The notes under the pieces were generated by a model that was not told where the DNA came from, ran no database searches, and saw nothing but the letters and a program-made list of their open reading frames with translations. A DNA stretch of 64,000 nucleotides from Kitasatospora azatica KCTC 9699 (lineage in GTDB: Bacteria; Actinomycetota; Actinomycetes; Streptomycetales; Streptomycetaceae), in assembly GCF_000744785.1 (NCBI RefSeq), contig NZ_JQMO01000003.1:1984001-2048000 (forward strand). Reading direction: 5' to 3'. Below are positions 50,073-57,995 of the stretch, piece by piece. The position numbers and the translations under genes are program-made. Each line of letters begins with the position of its first letter. Position 1 is the first letter of the stretch.

Positions 50073-51020
50073 TCAGGCGCCGAGGAGGCACTGGAGCTGA
50101 GTGAGGATCAGGTTCGCGCCGGTGTACCCGATCCCCTCGAACCAGAGCTGGTCGTCCACCGGGAAGGCCCGGTGCGCCCTGACCGCCCCCAGGGCCCGCC
50201 AGGCGGGGCCGGCCAGCACGGCGTCGGTGCCGGCCGCGCCCGGGTCGCCGTAGGTCGAGTAGAGCAGCAGGTCGCCGTCGGCCCCGCCGAGCTGGTCGGG
50301 GTTGACCTCGACGTCGAACTGGTCGACGTTCTGCGCGTCGGGCCGGCCGAGCTGCAGGTCGGCGAGGATGGTGCCGAGGAAGTTCTGCCGGCCGTAGAGC
50401 CGGATCCGCCCGCCCTGGACGAACCGCACCAGGCTCACCCGGCGTCCGGTGGCGCCCGCGCCGGCCAGGGCTCGGGAGACCGTCGCCAGCTGGCCGCGGT
50501 AGGCGCCGGCCACCGCGTCGGCCGCCGACTGGCTGCCCAGCGCCCGGGCGTGCACCAGGAAGTTCTCCCGCCAGGGGAAGCCGGTGGTCGGGGTGAGCAC
50601 GGTCGGCGCGATCGCCCGCAGCGCGTCGTAGTGGGCGCCGTCGCGGGTCTGGTTGCCGAGGATCAGCTCCGGGCGCAGCGCGCGGATCTGCTCGTAGTGC
50701 GGGGCGCCGACGGAGCCGGCGGTCGCCACGGCGGTCAGCCGGGAGGCCGGCCAGTAGCCGGGCAGCTCGTGGTCGGCCGCCGGGCGGCAGGCGCCGACCG
50801 GGGTGATGCCCAGGGTCATCGCGGAGTCCAGCTCGGCGGTGTCCAGGGCGACCACCCGCACCGGCTCGCCCGGCACCACCACCGGGCCGTTGGCGGCGGT
50901 GACGGTGGCGCTGGGCACCGGGGCGGTGACGTCCGGCAGCGGTTCCCCGATGCCGGGGGCCCGGCCGCAGCCGGTCAGCGCGGCGGCCAGGGCGGTGGTG
51001 AGCACGGTCCGGCGGTGCAT
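50073..51020 (-). CDS. Iron-siderophore-type ABC transporter substrate-binding lipoprotein
   Basis: 315 residues of the FecB/BtuF fold. The signal MHRRTVLTTALAAALTGCG carries a lipobox LTGC at about 15-18. The mature part has VVALDTAELDSAMTLGITPVGACR, IRALRPELILGNQTRDGAHYDALRAIAPTVL, FVQGGRIRLYGRQNFLGTILADLQL, VNPDQLGGADGDLLLYSTYG and a final NLILTQLQCLL. Its N-terminal RR dipeptide resembles a Tat signal. No permease or ATPase genes adjoin it. ATG 51020 follows GGAGGAG. Confidence 0.9.
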   Translation of the reverse strand: MHRRTVLTTALAAALTGCGRAPGIGEPLPDVTAPVPSATVTAANGPVVVPGEPVRVVALDTAELDSAMTLGITPVGACRPAADHELPGYWPASRLTAVATAGSVGAPHYEQIRALRPELILGNQTRDGAHYDALRAIAPTVLTPTTGFPWRENFLVHARALGSQSAADAVAGAYRGQLATVSRALAGAGATGRRVSLVRFVQGGRIRLYGRQNFLGTILADLQLGRPDAQNVDQFDVEVNPDQLGGADGDLLLYSTYGDPGAAGTDAVLAGPAWRALGAVRAHRAFPVDDQLWFEGIGYTGANLILTQLQCLLGA

Positions 51021-51062
51021 GGCTGGACTCCTCCGCGGGCGAGGTCTCGGGGCGCTGCCATC

Positions 51063-51068
51063 TAGGCT
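51063..51068 (+). promoter_or_regulatory. -10 box of leaderless HAD gene
   Basis: TAGGCT six bases before ATG 51075, without a ribosome-binding site. Confidence 0.5.
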
Positions 51069-51074
51069 GGCGGC

Positions 51075-51695
51075 ATGTCTGCGCTCACCATCGGTTTCGA
51101 CCTCGACATGACCCTGCTGGACACCCGTCCGGGGATCAGGGCCACCCACCTGGCCCTGTCCGAGGAGACCGGCACCTACATCGACGCGGACCTGGTGGTC
51201 ACCCGGCTCGGCCCGCCGCTCACCCAGGAGCTGGCCAACTGGTTCCCCGCCGACCAGGTCGAGGCCGCCGCCGACCGGTACCGCGTGCTCTACCGCGACC
51301 ACGCCTTCGAGCCGACCGTCCCGCTGCCGGGCGCGCTGGATTCGGTGGCGGCGGTGCGCGCGGCGGGCGGCCGGGTCGCGGTGATCACCGGCAAGTACGG
51401 GCCGAACGCCCGGCTGCACCTGGAGCACGCGGGCATCGCCTACGACGCGCTGGTCGGCGACCTGTGGGCGGAGACCAAGGGTGTGGCGCTGCGCGAGCTG
51501 GGGGCCGCGGTGTACGTCGGCGACCACCTCGGCGACATCGTGGGTGCGCTGGCGGCCGGCGCGGTCGCGGTCGGCGTGACCACCGGGCCGTACGGCGCGG
51601 CCGAACTCACCGAGGCCGGCGCGCACGTGGTGCTGGCCGACCTGACCGAGTTCCCGGCCTGGCTGGCCGGCTACCGGGCCTCGGACAGGTCCTAG
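51075..51695 (+). CDS. HAD-family phosphatase (phosphoglycolate phosphatase-like)
   Basis: 206 residues. HAD motif I is GFDLDMTLLDTRPGI (Asp nucleophile with DxD), motif II is VAVITGKYG (Thr), and motif IV is VYVGDHLGDIVGALAAGAVAVGVTTGP. A small helical cap lies between. The substrate cannot be told from sequence; phosphoglycolate or a nucleotide are common. It is leaderless and its stop overlaps the convergent small membrane gene by four bases. Confidence 0.9.
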   Translation: MSALTIGFDLDMTLLDTRPGIRATHLALSEETGTYIDADLVVTRLGPPLTQELANWFPADQVEAAADRYRVLYRDHAFEPTVPLPGALDSVAAVRAAGGRVAVITGKYGPNARLHLEHAGIAYDALVGDLWAETKGVALRELGAAVYVGDHLGDIVGALAAGAVAVGVTTGPYGAAELTEAGAHVVLADLTEFPAWLAGYRASDRS

Positions 51696-51922
51696 CTCGC
51701 GTTGGCCGCGTTGGCGCGGCGGCGCTGGGCGCGGGCCGAGCGGAACAGGCCGGTCAGCGCGAGCAGGAAGCCCAGCGGCATCAGCATGCTCGCCCAGTAG
51801 GCGGCGCTGGGCAGCGGGGTGAGGTGGAAGAAGAGCGGCACGAAGGTCACGATCGTGGCCAGCGCGCCCAGCACGAAGACCACCGCCCCGACCCGGACCA
51901 GGCCCTCGCCGGTTTCCTTCAC
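51692..51922 (-). CDS. Small two-helix membrane protein
   Basis: 76 residues: VKETGEGLVRVGAVVFVLGALATIVTFVPLFFHLTPLPSAAYWASMLMPLGFLLALTGLFRSARAQRRRA. Two membrane helices with a short loop and a basic cytoplasmic tail. No function is recognised. GTG 51922 has GAGGAG nine bases upstream. It converges with the HAD gene. Confidence 0.8.
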   Translation of the reverse strand: MKETGEGLVRVGAVVFVLGALATIVTFVPLFFHLTPLPSAAYWASMLMPLGFLLALTGLFRSARAQRRRANAANAS

Positions 51923-52399
51923 CGCAGTACTCCTCACCAGAAGGGGATCTCGCCCCCAGTCTCGCAGAGCCGCGAAATCCCCGGTCGCGGGCCTCACCGG
52001 CGGCGTAAACTGACCCCCCGTCACCTGGGCGGATGTGTGGCTCGTCACTGCCTGCGGTTCGCCGGGGACAGGGAGTTTCGACCGCCCGTCGGCGGGGGTA
52101 TGCAGGTCTCGCACGGGGTCGCCCGACCCCGATTCCAGGCAGGGGGTGTGCGCCATGACGATCGCCGCGTCGCAGTCGTCCGGCCGTGCCGTGCCCTGCC
52201 CGGGCTGCCGCGGCAGAGTCCGGCAGCGAGTCGGGGACGTGTGCGAGTGAAACCCTTGAGCGGTCGTCAGCCCCGCTGACCGCCCGCCGTACTCCGGTCC
52301 CGCCGGCCACCGTGGCGCCCCGCCCGGACCACCTCCCTCCCCACCAGGCCCCCGACGACGCCGTCGGGGTGCCTCCACACCACACCGAGGACATTCGAG
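51923..52399. other. Long region upstream of the second cold-shock gene
   Basis: 477 bases with a TAAACT -10 box at 52006-52011. If it drives the cold-shock gene, the leader is about 380 nt. A perfect CCCCGACG/CGTCGGGG hairpin (52350-52369) lies 30 bases before the ATG. A 31-codon frame at 52155-52250 (MTIAASQSSGRAVPCPGCRG onward) contains CPGC, but I cannot support it firmly as a gene. Confidence 0.5.
52155..52250 (+). CDS. Possible 31-residue CxxC peptide in a cold-shock leader
   Basis: Reads MTIAASQSSGRAVPCPGCRG, then RVRQRVGDVCE. It has three Cys, two in a CPGC knuckle. A weak GGGGGTG precedes the ATG. It lies entirely in the untranslated region of the second cold-shock gene. It might be a real micropeptide, or chance. 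Confidence 0.25.
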   Translation: MTIAASQSSGRAVPCPGCRGRVRQRVGDVCE

Positions 52400-52783
52400 A
52401 TGCCCACCGGCCAGGTCAAATGGTTCAACGAGACGAAGGGTTTCGGCTTCCTGTCGCGCGACGACGGTGAGGACGTCTTCGTCCACAGCAAGGCGCTGCC
52501 CGCCGGGGTGAGCTCGCTCAAGCCGGGTCAGCGGGTGGAGTTCGGCGTGGTCGCGGGGCACCGTGGCGAGCAGGCGATGGGGGTCACCCTGCTGGACGCG
52601 CTGCCTTCGGTGGCCGTCGCGCAGCGCCGCAGCGCGGACGACATGGCACCGATCGTGCAGGACCTGATCACCATGCTGGACGCCGTGCTGCCCGGACTGC
52701 AGCACGGTCGCTACCCGGCGAAGCCGAACGGACAGAAGCTGGCCACCGCCTTGCGCGCGGTGGCAGATCAGTTCGATGTCTGA
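52400..52783 (+). CDS. Cold-shock domain protein with C-terminal extension
   Basis: 127 residues. The cold-shock domain (1-66) has RNP1 KGFGFLSR and RNP2 VFVHSKAL, beginning MPTGQVKWFNETKGFGFL. The extension (RRSADDMAPIVQDLITMLDAVLPGLQHGRYPAKPNGQKLATALRAVADQFDV) is a predicted helical module found on the longer actinobacterial Csp type. ATG 52400 follows CGAGGA. It converges with mqnD; an AGCGGT/ACCGCT and a GGGCC/GGCCC hairpin lie between. Confidence 0.93.
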   Translation: MPTGQVKWFNETKGFGFLSRDDGEDVFVHSKALPAGVSSLKPGQRVEFGVVAGHRGEQAMGVTLLDALPSVAVAQRRSADDMAPIVQDLITMLDAVLPGLQHGRYPAKPNGQKLATALRAVADQFDV

Positions 52784-52826
52784 GCGGTTCGACGTGTAGA
52801 CCGCTGGGGCCGGACAGGCCCTAGGG
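52784..52826. terminator. Hairpins between the cold-shock gene and mqnD
   Basis: AGCGGT and ACCGCT pair just after the cold-shock stop. GGGCC and GGCCC follow with a 5-base loop. They separate two convergent genes whose stops are only 37 bases apart. Confidence 0.45.
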
Positions 52827-53669
52827 GAACGCCAGCGCGTCCGGCTCGATCGCCGGCACCAGGCCTTCGTCCGCCGCCCGGGTGAGCAGCGCCCGGACGG
52901 CGGCGTAGCCCTCCTCGCCGAGCTCGGCGGTGAACTCGTTGACGTACAGCGCGATGTGCTGGTCGGCCACCGCCGGGTCCATCTCCTGGGCGTGCGCGAG
53001 CACGTACTCCCGGGAGGCCGCCGGGTCGGCCCAGGCGGCCCGCACCGAGGCCGAGACGGCGGCGGCCAGCTCGCGCAGCCGGGGCGCGCCCAGCGAGCGC
53101 TTGGCGATGATCGCGCCCAGCGGGATCGGCAGCCCGGTCTGCTGCTCCCAGGCCTCGCCCATGTCGGCGAGCTTGACCAGCCCGTACTGCTGGTAGGTGA
53201 ACCGCGCCTCGTGGATCACCAGTCCGGCGTCCACCCGGCCGTCCCGGACCGCCGGCATGATCTCGTGGAACGGCAGCACCACGATCCCGCCCAGTCCGCC
53301 GGGCACCGCCGTGGCCGCCCAGAGCCGGAACAGCAGGTAGGCGGTGGAGCGCTCGCTCGGCACCGCCACCACCTTGCCGCCGAGGTCCGTGCCGGTCTCC
53401 GGTCGGGTGAGCACCAGCGGCCCGCAGCCGCGGCCGAGCGCGCCGCCGCAGGGCAGCAGCGCGTACTCGTCCAGCACCCAGGGCAGCGCCCCGTAGCTGA
53501 TCTTGAGCAGGTCCAGCTCGCCGCGCTCGGCCTGGCCGTTGGTCACGTCGATGTCGGCGAAGCTCACCTCGGGGGCCTCGGCGCCCGGCACCAGGCCGTG
53601 TGCCCAGGCGTGGAAGGTGAAGGTGTCGTTCGGGCAGGGCGAGTAGGCGATCCGCAGCGGCTCAGCCAT
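52821..53669 (-). CDS. mqnD: 1,4-dihydroxy-6-naphthoate synthase MqnD
   Basis: Menaquinone synthesis by the futalosine route: converts cyclic dehypoxanthine futalosine to 1,4-dihydroxy-6-naphthoate. 282 residues with the MqnD signature start LRIAYSPCPNDTFTFHAWAHGLV, DIDVTNGQAERGELDLLKISYGALPWVLDEYALLPCGGALGRGCGPLV, VVAVPSERSTAYLLFRLWA and VIHEARFTYQQYGLVKLADMGEAWEQQTGLPIPLGAIIA. The start overlaps the mqnB stop by eight bases. Confidence 0.96.
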   Translation of the reverse strand: MAEPLRIAYSPCPNDTFTFHAWAHGLVPGAEAPEVSFADIDVTNGQAERGELDLLKISYGALPWVLDEYALLPCGGALGRGCGPLVLTRPETGTDLGGKVVAVPSERSTAYLLFRLWAATAVPGGLGGIVVLPFHEIMPAVRDGRVDAGLVIHEARFTYQQYGLVKLADMGEAWEQQTGLPIPLGAIIAKRSLGAPRLRELAAAVSASVRAAWADPAASREYVLAHAQEMDPAVADQHIALYVNEFTAELGEEGYAAVRALLTRAADEGLVPAIEPDALAFP

Positions 53670-54363
53670 GTCGGGCCTCCGGAAGCAGTAGGTCGTACGG
53701 CAGCACCGCGAAGGCGTGCTGCAGGGCGGTGAGCGCCTCGCCGATCCGCCAGGCGGCCCGGTCGCGCGGGCCGACGGTGTTGGAGACGGCGCGCAGCTCC
53801 AGGGCCGGCACCCCGCGTCGGGCGGCCGCCTCGGCCACCCCGAAGCCCTCCATCGCCTCGGCCGCCACGCAGGGGTGGCGGCGGGTCAGCTGGGCGGCGC
53901 GGGCGGCGCTGCCGGTGACGGTGGAGACGGTGAGCACCGGCCCGACCACGGCGCCGGTGGCCGCGGCCAGCAAGGTGACGGTGTGCGGCGGCGGCGTGTG
54001 CCGCACGGTGCCGAAGCCGAGCGCGGCCACGTCCTGGAAGCCGTCCGGGGTCTCGGCGCCCAGGTCGGCGGCGAGGATCGCGTCGGCGACCACCACCGAG
54101 CCGATCGGCGCGTGCGGGGCGAAGCCGCCGGCGATGCCGGCCGAGACCACCAGCGGGTGCTCCCCGTCGGCCAGCGCGAAGGCGGTGGCGGCGGCCGCGG
54201 CGGCGGGGCCCACCCCGGCGGTCACCACGGTGACCCGTCCGGGCGGCGCGCCGCGCAGCACCGCCTCGGCCTCGGCGGCCACCGCGACGACGACGAGCAG
54301 CCGACCCCCCGCCTGTTGGGCGCGGGGGATCGGCTGCTCGTCGGTGGACTGCGGCAGGGTCAC
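53662..54363 (-). CDS. mqnB: Futalosine hydrolase MqnB
   Basis: Releases hypoxanthine from futalosine, the step before cyclisation. 233 residues of the nucleoside phosphorylase fold: LLVVVAVAAEAEAVLRG, VTAGVGPAAAAAATAFALADGEHPLVVSAGIAGGF, SVVVADAILAADLGAETPDGF, CVAAEAMEGFGVAEAAARRGVPALELRAVSNTVGPRDRAAW. The Glu in MEGFGV and Asp in the final GPRD match the nucleosidase active site. GTG 54363 overlaps the preceding DUF2771 gene by four bases. Confidence 0.95.
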   Translation of the reverse strand: MTLPQSTDEQPIPRAQQAGGRLLVVVAVAAEAEAVLRGAPPGRVTVVTAGVGPAAAAAATAFALADGEHPLVVSAGIAGGFAPHAPIGSVVVADAILAADLGAETPDGFQDVAALGFGTVRHTPPPHTVTLLAAATGAVVGPVLTVSTVTGSAARAAQLTRRHPCVAAEAMEGFGVAEAAARRGVPALELRAVSNTVGPRDRAAWRIGEALTALQHAFAVLPYDLLLPEARHG

Positions 54364-54962
54364 TGGCCCTGCGAGGGGTCCTGACCCTGGCCCTGGCCCT
54401 GGCTGGAGTCCTGGGACTGGGCGGCGCCGGCCGGGGCGGCGTCGTTCTTCAGGTTGAGGAACCAGACGGCGAGGATGCCGGGGTTCTGCGACTCGGCGGT
54501 CTTCGGGTCGAACTCGATGACCGTCAGGGTGGTGTCGCGGACCTGGGTCAGCACGTTGACCGCGGGGACCAGGCCGGAGAAGGTGTTGTCCTTCTGGTAC
54601 GGGGCGACCGAGGCGTTGCCCTGGCCGGCGCCGCCGTTGGTGTAGGCGCGCCAGCCGTTCTTGGCGGTGTCCGGGTCCACGCCGACGCCGATCCGGTCCG
54701 CGGTCTTGACCGAGACCGTCTTGAACTTGGCGACCTGGGTGGAGAGCAGCTGGCAGGCCTTGTTCGCGGCGGCGTCCAGCGGCTTGCCGGCGTTGTAGCA
54801 GGACGGTTCGAACCGGTGTGAGTCGCGGCCGACGGTGACGGTGGCCTGCGTCTTCAGCGGGGCGTCCTGGCTGGAGGCGTAGGCGATGGACCCGCCGAGC
54901 GTGCCGGCGCCGATCACGACCACGGCGCCGAGGGCGGCGATGACACGGTTGTCGAGGCTCAT
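54360..54962 (-). CDS. DUF2771 lipoprotein-like/secreted membrane-anchored protein
   Basis: 200 residues. The N-terminus MSLDNRVIAALGAVVVIGAGTLGGSIAYASSQ is a single membrane anchor or uncleaved signal. The outside domain (VTVGRDSHRFEPSCYNAGKPLDAAANKACQ, IGVGVDPDTAKNGWRAY, TTLTVIEFD, GILAVWFLNLKNDA) belongs to DUF2771, function unknown. It has two Cys that may bond, and a Ser/Gln/Gly-rich tail. Its coupling to mqnB and mqnD suggests it is cotranscribed, but a role in menaquinone synthesis is not implied. Confidence 0.82.
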   Translation of the reverse strand: MSLDNRVIAALGAVVVIGAGTLGGSIAYASSQDAPLKTQATVTVGRDSHRFEPSCYNAGKPLDAAANKACQLLSTQVAKFKTVSVKTADRIGVGVDPDTAKNGWRAYTNGGAGQGNASVAPYQKDNTFSGLVPAVNVLTQVRDTTLTVIEFDPKTAESQNPGILAVWFLNLKNDAAPAGAAQSQDSSQGQGQGQDPSQGQ

Positions 54963-54988
54963 GGACGAAGGCTATCCAACTCCGGCGA

Positions 54989-56617
54989 TCACGCGACGCG
55001 GGGGTGCGGTGTGCCGCTGCGAACCCCCAGGCGGACCAGTGCCAGCACCGTCCAGAGCAGCGCCACGCCGAGCAGCGCGGCCGCCACCGACAGGCCCAGC
55101 ACGCCGTCCAGCGGCAGCAGGATGCCCAGCGCCCCGCCGAACACCCAGGCGAGCTGCATCAGGGTCTCCGAACGGGCGAAGGTCGAGGTGCGGACCGCCT
55201 CCGGCACGTCGCGCTGGATCAGCGCGTCCAGCGCCAGCTTGGCCAGCGAGTTGGCGATCCCGGCCACCGCGGCCACCACCAGCACCGTCGCGACGCCGTA
55301 CCAGATCGCGGCGGCGGCCGCGGCGCCGGTGGCCAGCAGCAGCATCAGGGTGATGGTGGCCTCGGAGCCGCGGGTGCGCAGCCAGGAGCCGAGGACCGAG
55401 CCCAGCGCGTTGCCGCCGCCGGCCGCCACCGCGAGCAGGCCGAGCGCGGCGGTGGGAGCCAGGCCGCCGACCGGGTCGACCCGCAGCAGGAAGGCCAGGA
55501 AGAGGGTGAGGAAGCCGCTCAGCCCGCGCAGCGAGGCCACCGCGCGCAGGCCCAGCACCACGGCGGGGCCGACCGTGCGCAGGCTCGCCTTGGCCCGCGG
55601 GGTCGGCTCGGTGGGCACCGGCTCGCCCGGGTTCAGGTGCGGCTCGGCGTGCAGCACGGCCCGCTGCTCGCCCTTGGCGGAGTCCACCTGGTGCGGCAGG
55701 TGAAAGGCCATCAGGGTGCCGATCACGAAGACCAGGAAGGCCCCGCGCAGCGGCCAGGACGGGCCGATCAGGTGCAGCCCCCCGCCCACCGCGGCGGCCA
55801 CGCCGGTGGCCAGCAGGCCGGCCAGGGTGACCCGCGAGTTGGCCTTCACCAGGGTGATCCTGGCCGGCTTGAGCCGGGGCACCACCACGCTGCGCACCAC
55901 GCCGTAGGCCTTGGAGGCGACCAGGCAGCCCAGCGCCTCGGGGTAGAGCGCCAGGTCGCCGTCGGTGATCGAGCCGGCCATGGTCCAGGCGAGCACCGCG
56001 CGGGCCAGCATCGCCATCGCCATCGCGGCCCGGCGGCCGTGCGGCAGCCGGTCCAGCAGCGGCCCGATCACCGGGGCGAGCAGGGCGAACGGCGCCATGG
56101 TGACCAGCAGGTAGAGCGCCACCCGGCCGCGGGCCTCGCCGGTGGGGACCGAGAAGAAGATGGTGGAGGCGAGCGCGATGGTGATCAGCATGTCGCCGAA
56201 GGAGTTCAGCGCGTGCAGCTCGATCAGCTTGGCCAGGCCCGACTCGCCGGCGCCGTCGGCCGAGGTGGCCCTGCGGATCCGCCGACCGGTGCCGTGCACC
56301 ACCTTGCCGGTGCGCAGGCCGGCGGCGGAGGCGCCGCGGAAGAACAGGTTGCGGTGCACGGGAGTGTCCACCGGAGCCGTCTCGGGACCGGCGTCGGGAT
56401 CGGCTTCGGTCTGGTCCTCGGCCTGGGCCTGGGCCTGGGCCTCGGGCAACTCCTCGGGCAACTCCTCGGGCAGCTCCTTGGGCAGCGGGGACCCGTCCGC
56501 CGACTGTGGAGTCGTGTCGTCCACAGGGGGGACCGAGAGCTGCTGTCGCGGCACGGCGCCCGGCTCCTCGGGAGTCGGTGCGTGCAGAGCGTGCTGCGAC
56601 GGGGTTTCGTCCGCCAC
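54989..56617 (-). CDS. MFS-type membrane transporter
   Basis: 542 residues. About 110 residues of acidic, low-complexity N-terminus (PKELPEELPEELPEAQAQAQAEDQTEADPDAG) precede a 12-helix major facilitator body. Motif fragments are LIELHALNSFGDMLITIALASTIFFSVPTGEARGRVALYL, LLDRLPHGRR (MFS motif A-like), and GVLQ-type helices to the end. The pattern matches exporters with no known substrate. GTG 56617 is chosen. The gene is one of the few where the N-terminus is a tandem Glu-Leu-Pro-Glu repeat. It is upstream of, and possibly cotranscribed with, the mqn operon. Confidence 0.85.
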   Translation of the reverse strand: MADETPSQHALHAPTPEEPGAVPRQQLSVPPVDDTTPQSADGSPLPKELPEELPEELPEAQAQAQAEDQTEADPDAGPETAPVDTPVHRNLFFRGASAAGLRTGKVVHGTGRRIRRATSADGAGESGLAKLIELHALNSFGDMLITIALASTIFFSVPTGEARGRVALYLLVTMAPFALLAPVIGPLLDRLPHGRRAAMAMAMLARAVLAWTMAGSITDGDLALYPEALGCLVASKAYGVVRSVVVPRLKPARITLVKANSRVTLAGLLATGVAAAVGGGLHLIGPSWPLRGAFLVFVIGTLMAFHLPHQVDSAKGEQRAVLHAEPHLNPGEPVPTEPTPRAKASLRTVGPAVVLGLRAVASLRGLSGFLTLFLAFLLRVDPVGGLAPTAALGLLAVAAGGGNALGSVLGSWLRTRGSEATITLMLLLATGAAAAAAIWYGVATVLVVAAVAGIANSLAKLALDALIQRDVPEAVRTSTFARSETLMQLAWVFGGALGILLPLDGVLGLSVAAALLGVALLWTVLALVRLGVRSGTPHPRVA

Positions 56618-57013
56618 ACCCGCAATCCTGCCTGACAATCCGGGCTGCGACGAGGGATTGGCCCCGGCTCGGCGCGGCCCGCACCGCCGGGCGGGCCGCT
56701 CGGGCTGTCGCACCGGCACGCCCGACGGGTAGCCTGCTGTTCGCGTGCTGCTGCGGCGGAGCGCGTGGCGCAACCCCTCGGCCCGGCCCGACGGCGGCGC
56801 GGCCGGTCCCCGCAGGGCTCCCGGTCACGCAGAATAGGGTCGGTACCACCAGCGAGCGGTACCGGCGGTTCGTTCGAACGACGCGATGGCTCCGGGCTGG
56901 TGCCCGCCGGGCCCGGCTCCGGCGGCCCGGGCGGACCACGACGGTCCCGTACGGCCCGGGTGAGCCACCGGGCGACTAGGCTGCAGGTAAGAAGACTGGA
57001 GAGAACCGACGCC
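56618..57013. other. Divergent region between the MFS and DUF3027 genes
   Basis: 396 bases with no supported gene. Features: TAGGGT (56835-56840), two CGGTACC copies 16 bases apart, a perfect 12-bp palindrome TCGTTCGAACGA (56870-56881), and a TAGGCT -10 box (56977-56982) for the DUF3027 gene. Confidence 0.5.
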
Positions 57014-57904
57014 GTGAGTGCTGCGATGCGAAGCCGTACCCCCGACCGGCTCTGTGCCGAGGCCGTCGAACTCGCCAGGCAGGCAGCGGTCGAGGCGGTC
57101 GGCGCCGAGGCCGTCGGCGCGCACCTGTCGGCCACTGCCGAGGGCGAGCGCGTGGTCACCCACACCTTCGAGTGCCTGGACGCCGCCTACCGCGGCTGGC
57201 ACTGGGCGGTGACCGTGGCCCGCGCCCCGCGCGCCAAGCTGGTCACCCTGGACGAGGTCGTGCTGCTGCCCGGACCCGACGCGGTGCTGGCACCGCAGTG
57301 GGTGCCGTGGAGCGAGCGGCTGCGCCCCGGCGACCTGGGCCCCGGCGACCTGCTGCCCACCGACGCGGACGACCTGCGGCTCGAGCCCGGCTGGACCGGC
57401 GACGACGAGCCGGCCCCCAACTCGGCCGTCTACGAGGTCGATGACGACCTGGAGCTGTCCGACCCGCACGTCCAGCCGGCCCCGGCCCGGGCGCAGATCG
57501 GCGCGGTGGCGGACGAGCTCGGCATGGCCCGTCCCCGGGTGCTCTCCCGGATGGGCCTGCACCTGGCCGCCGACCGTTGGGAGAAGGCGCACGGCCAGCA
57601 GACCCCGATGGCCCAGTCGGCCCCGGCCTCCTGCACCAGCTGCGGCTTCCTGATCCCGATCGGCGGCTCGCTGGGCCAGGCCTTCGGTGTCTGCGGCAAC
57701 GAGTTCGGCCCGGCCGACGGCCAGGTCGTCTCGCTCGCCTACGGCTGCGGCGGCCACTCCGAGGCGGCCGTGCTGCCGGCCCCGCCGGTGCCGGCCGAGC
57801 TGATCCTGGACGAGACCGTGGTCGAGCCGCTGCACCTGCACCCCGACCGCGCCGGCGGCTCGGTGGAGCCGGACGCGCCCGCCGAGGAGCTGGGCCACTC
57901 CTGA
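57014..57904 (+). CDS. DUF3027 protein
   Basis: 296 residues. The DUF3027 core is YRGWHWAVTVARAPRAKLVTLDEVVLLPGPDAVLAPQWVPWSERLRPGDLGPGDLLPTDADDLRLEPG, with a C-terminal metal-binding-like segment SCTSCGFLIPIGGSLGQAFGVCGNEFGPADGQVVSLAYGCGGHSE (CxxC, later Cys and His). Function unknown; the family is restricted to actinobacteria. GTG 57014 follows GGAGAG. The next gene, a giant ATPase, starts 91 bases downstream, and the pair is conserved in streptomycetes as far as I recall. Confidence 0.88.
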   Translation: MSAAMRSRTPDRLCAEAVELARQAAVEAVGAEAVGAHLSATAEGERVVTHTFECLDAAYRGWHWAVTVARAPRAKLVTLDEVVLLPGPDAVLAPQWVPWSERLRPGDLGPGDLLPTDADDLRLEPGWTGDDEPAPNSAVYEVDDDLELSDPHVQPAPARAQIGAVADELGMARPRVLSRMGLHLAADRWEKAHGQQTPMAQSAPASCTSCGFLIPIGGSLGQAFGVCGNEFGPADGQVVSLAYGCGGHSEAAVLPAPPVPAELILDETVVEPLHLHPDRAGGSVEPDAPAEELGHS

Positions 57905-57995
57905 TCGCGCCCCGGGCGATCAGGAGCGCCCGGACGAGAGACAATGCCCCCCGTAGCAGTGTCCGGTGTGACAGACGGGGAAGGCGGCGGGTTCA

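Noticed and set aside
49143..51020. A small antibiotic or siderophore cluster around the methyltransferase and binding protein
   Set aside because: No synthetase, permease, or tailoring genes are present and neighbouring genes are unrelated.
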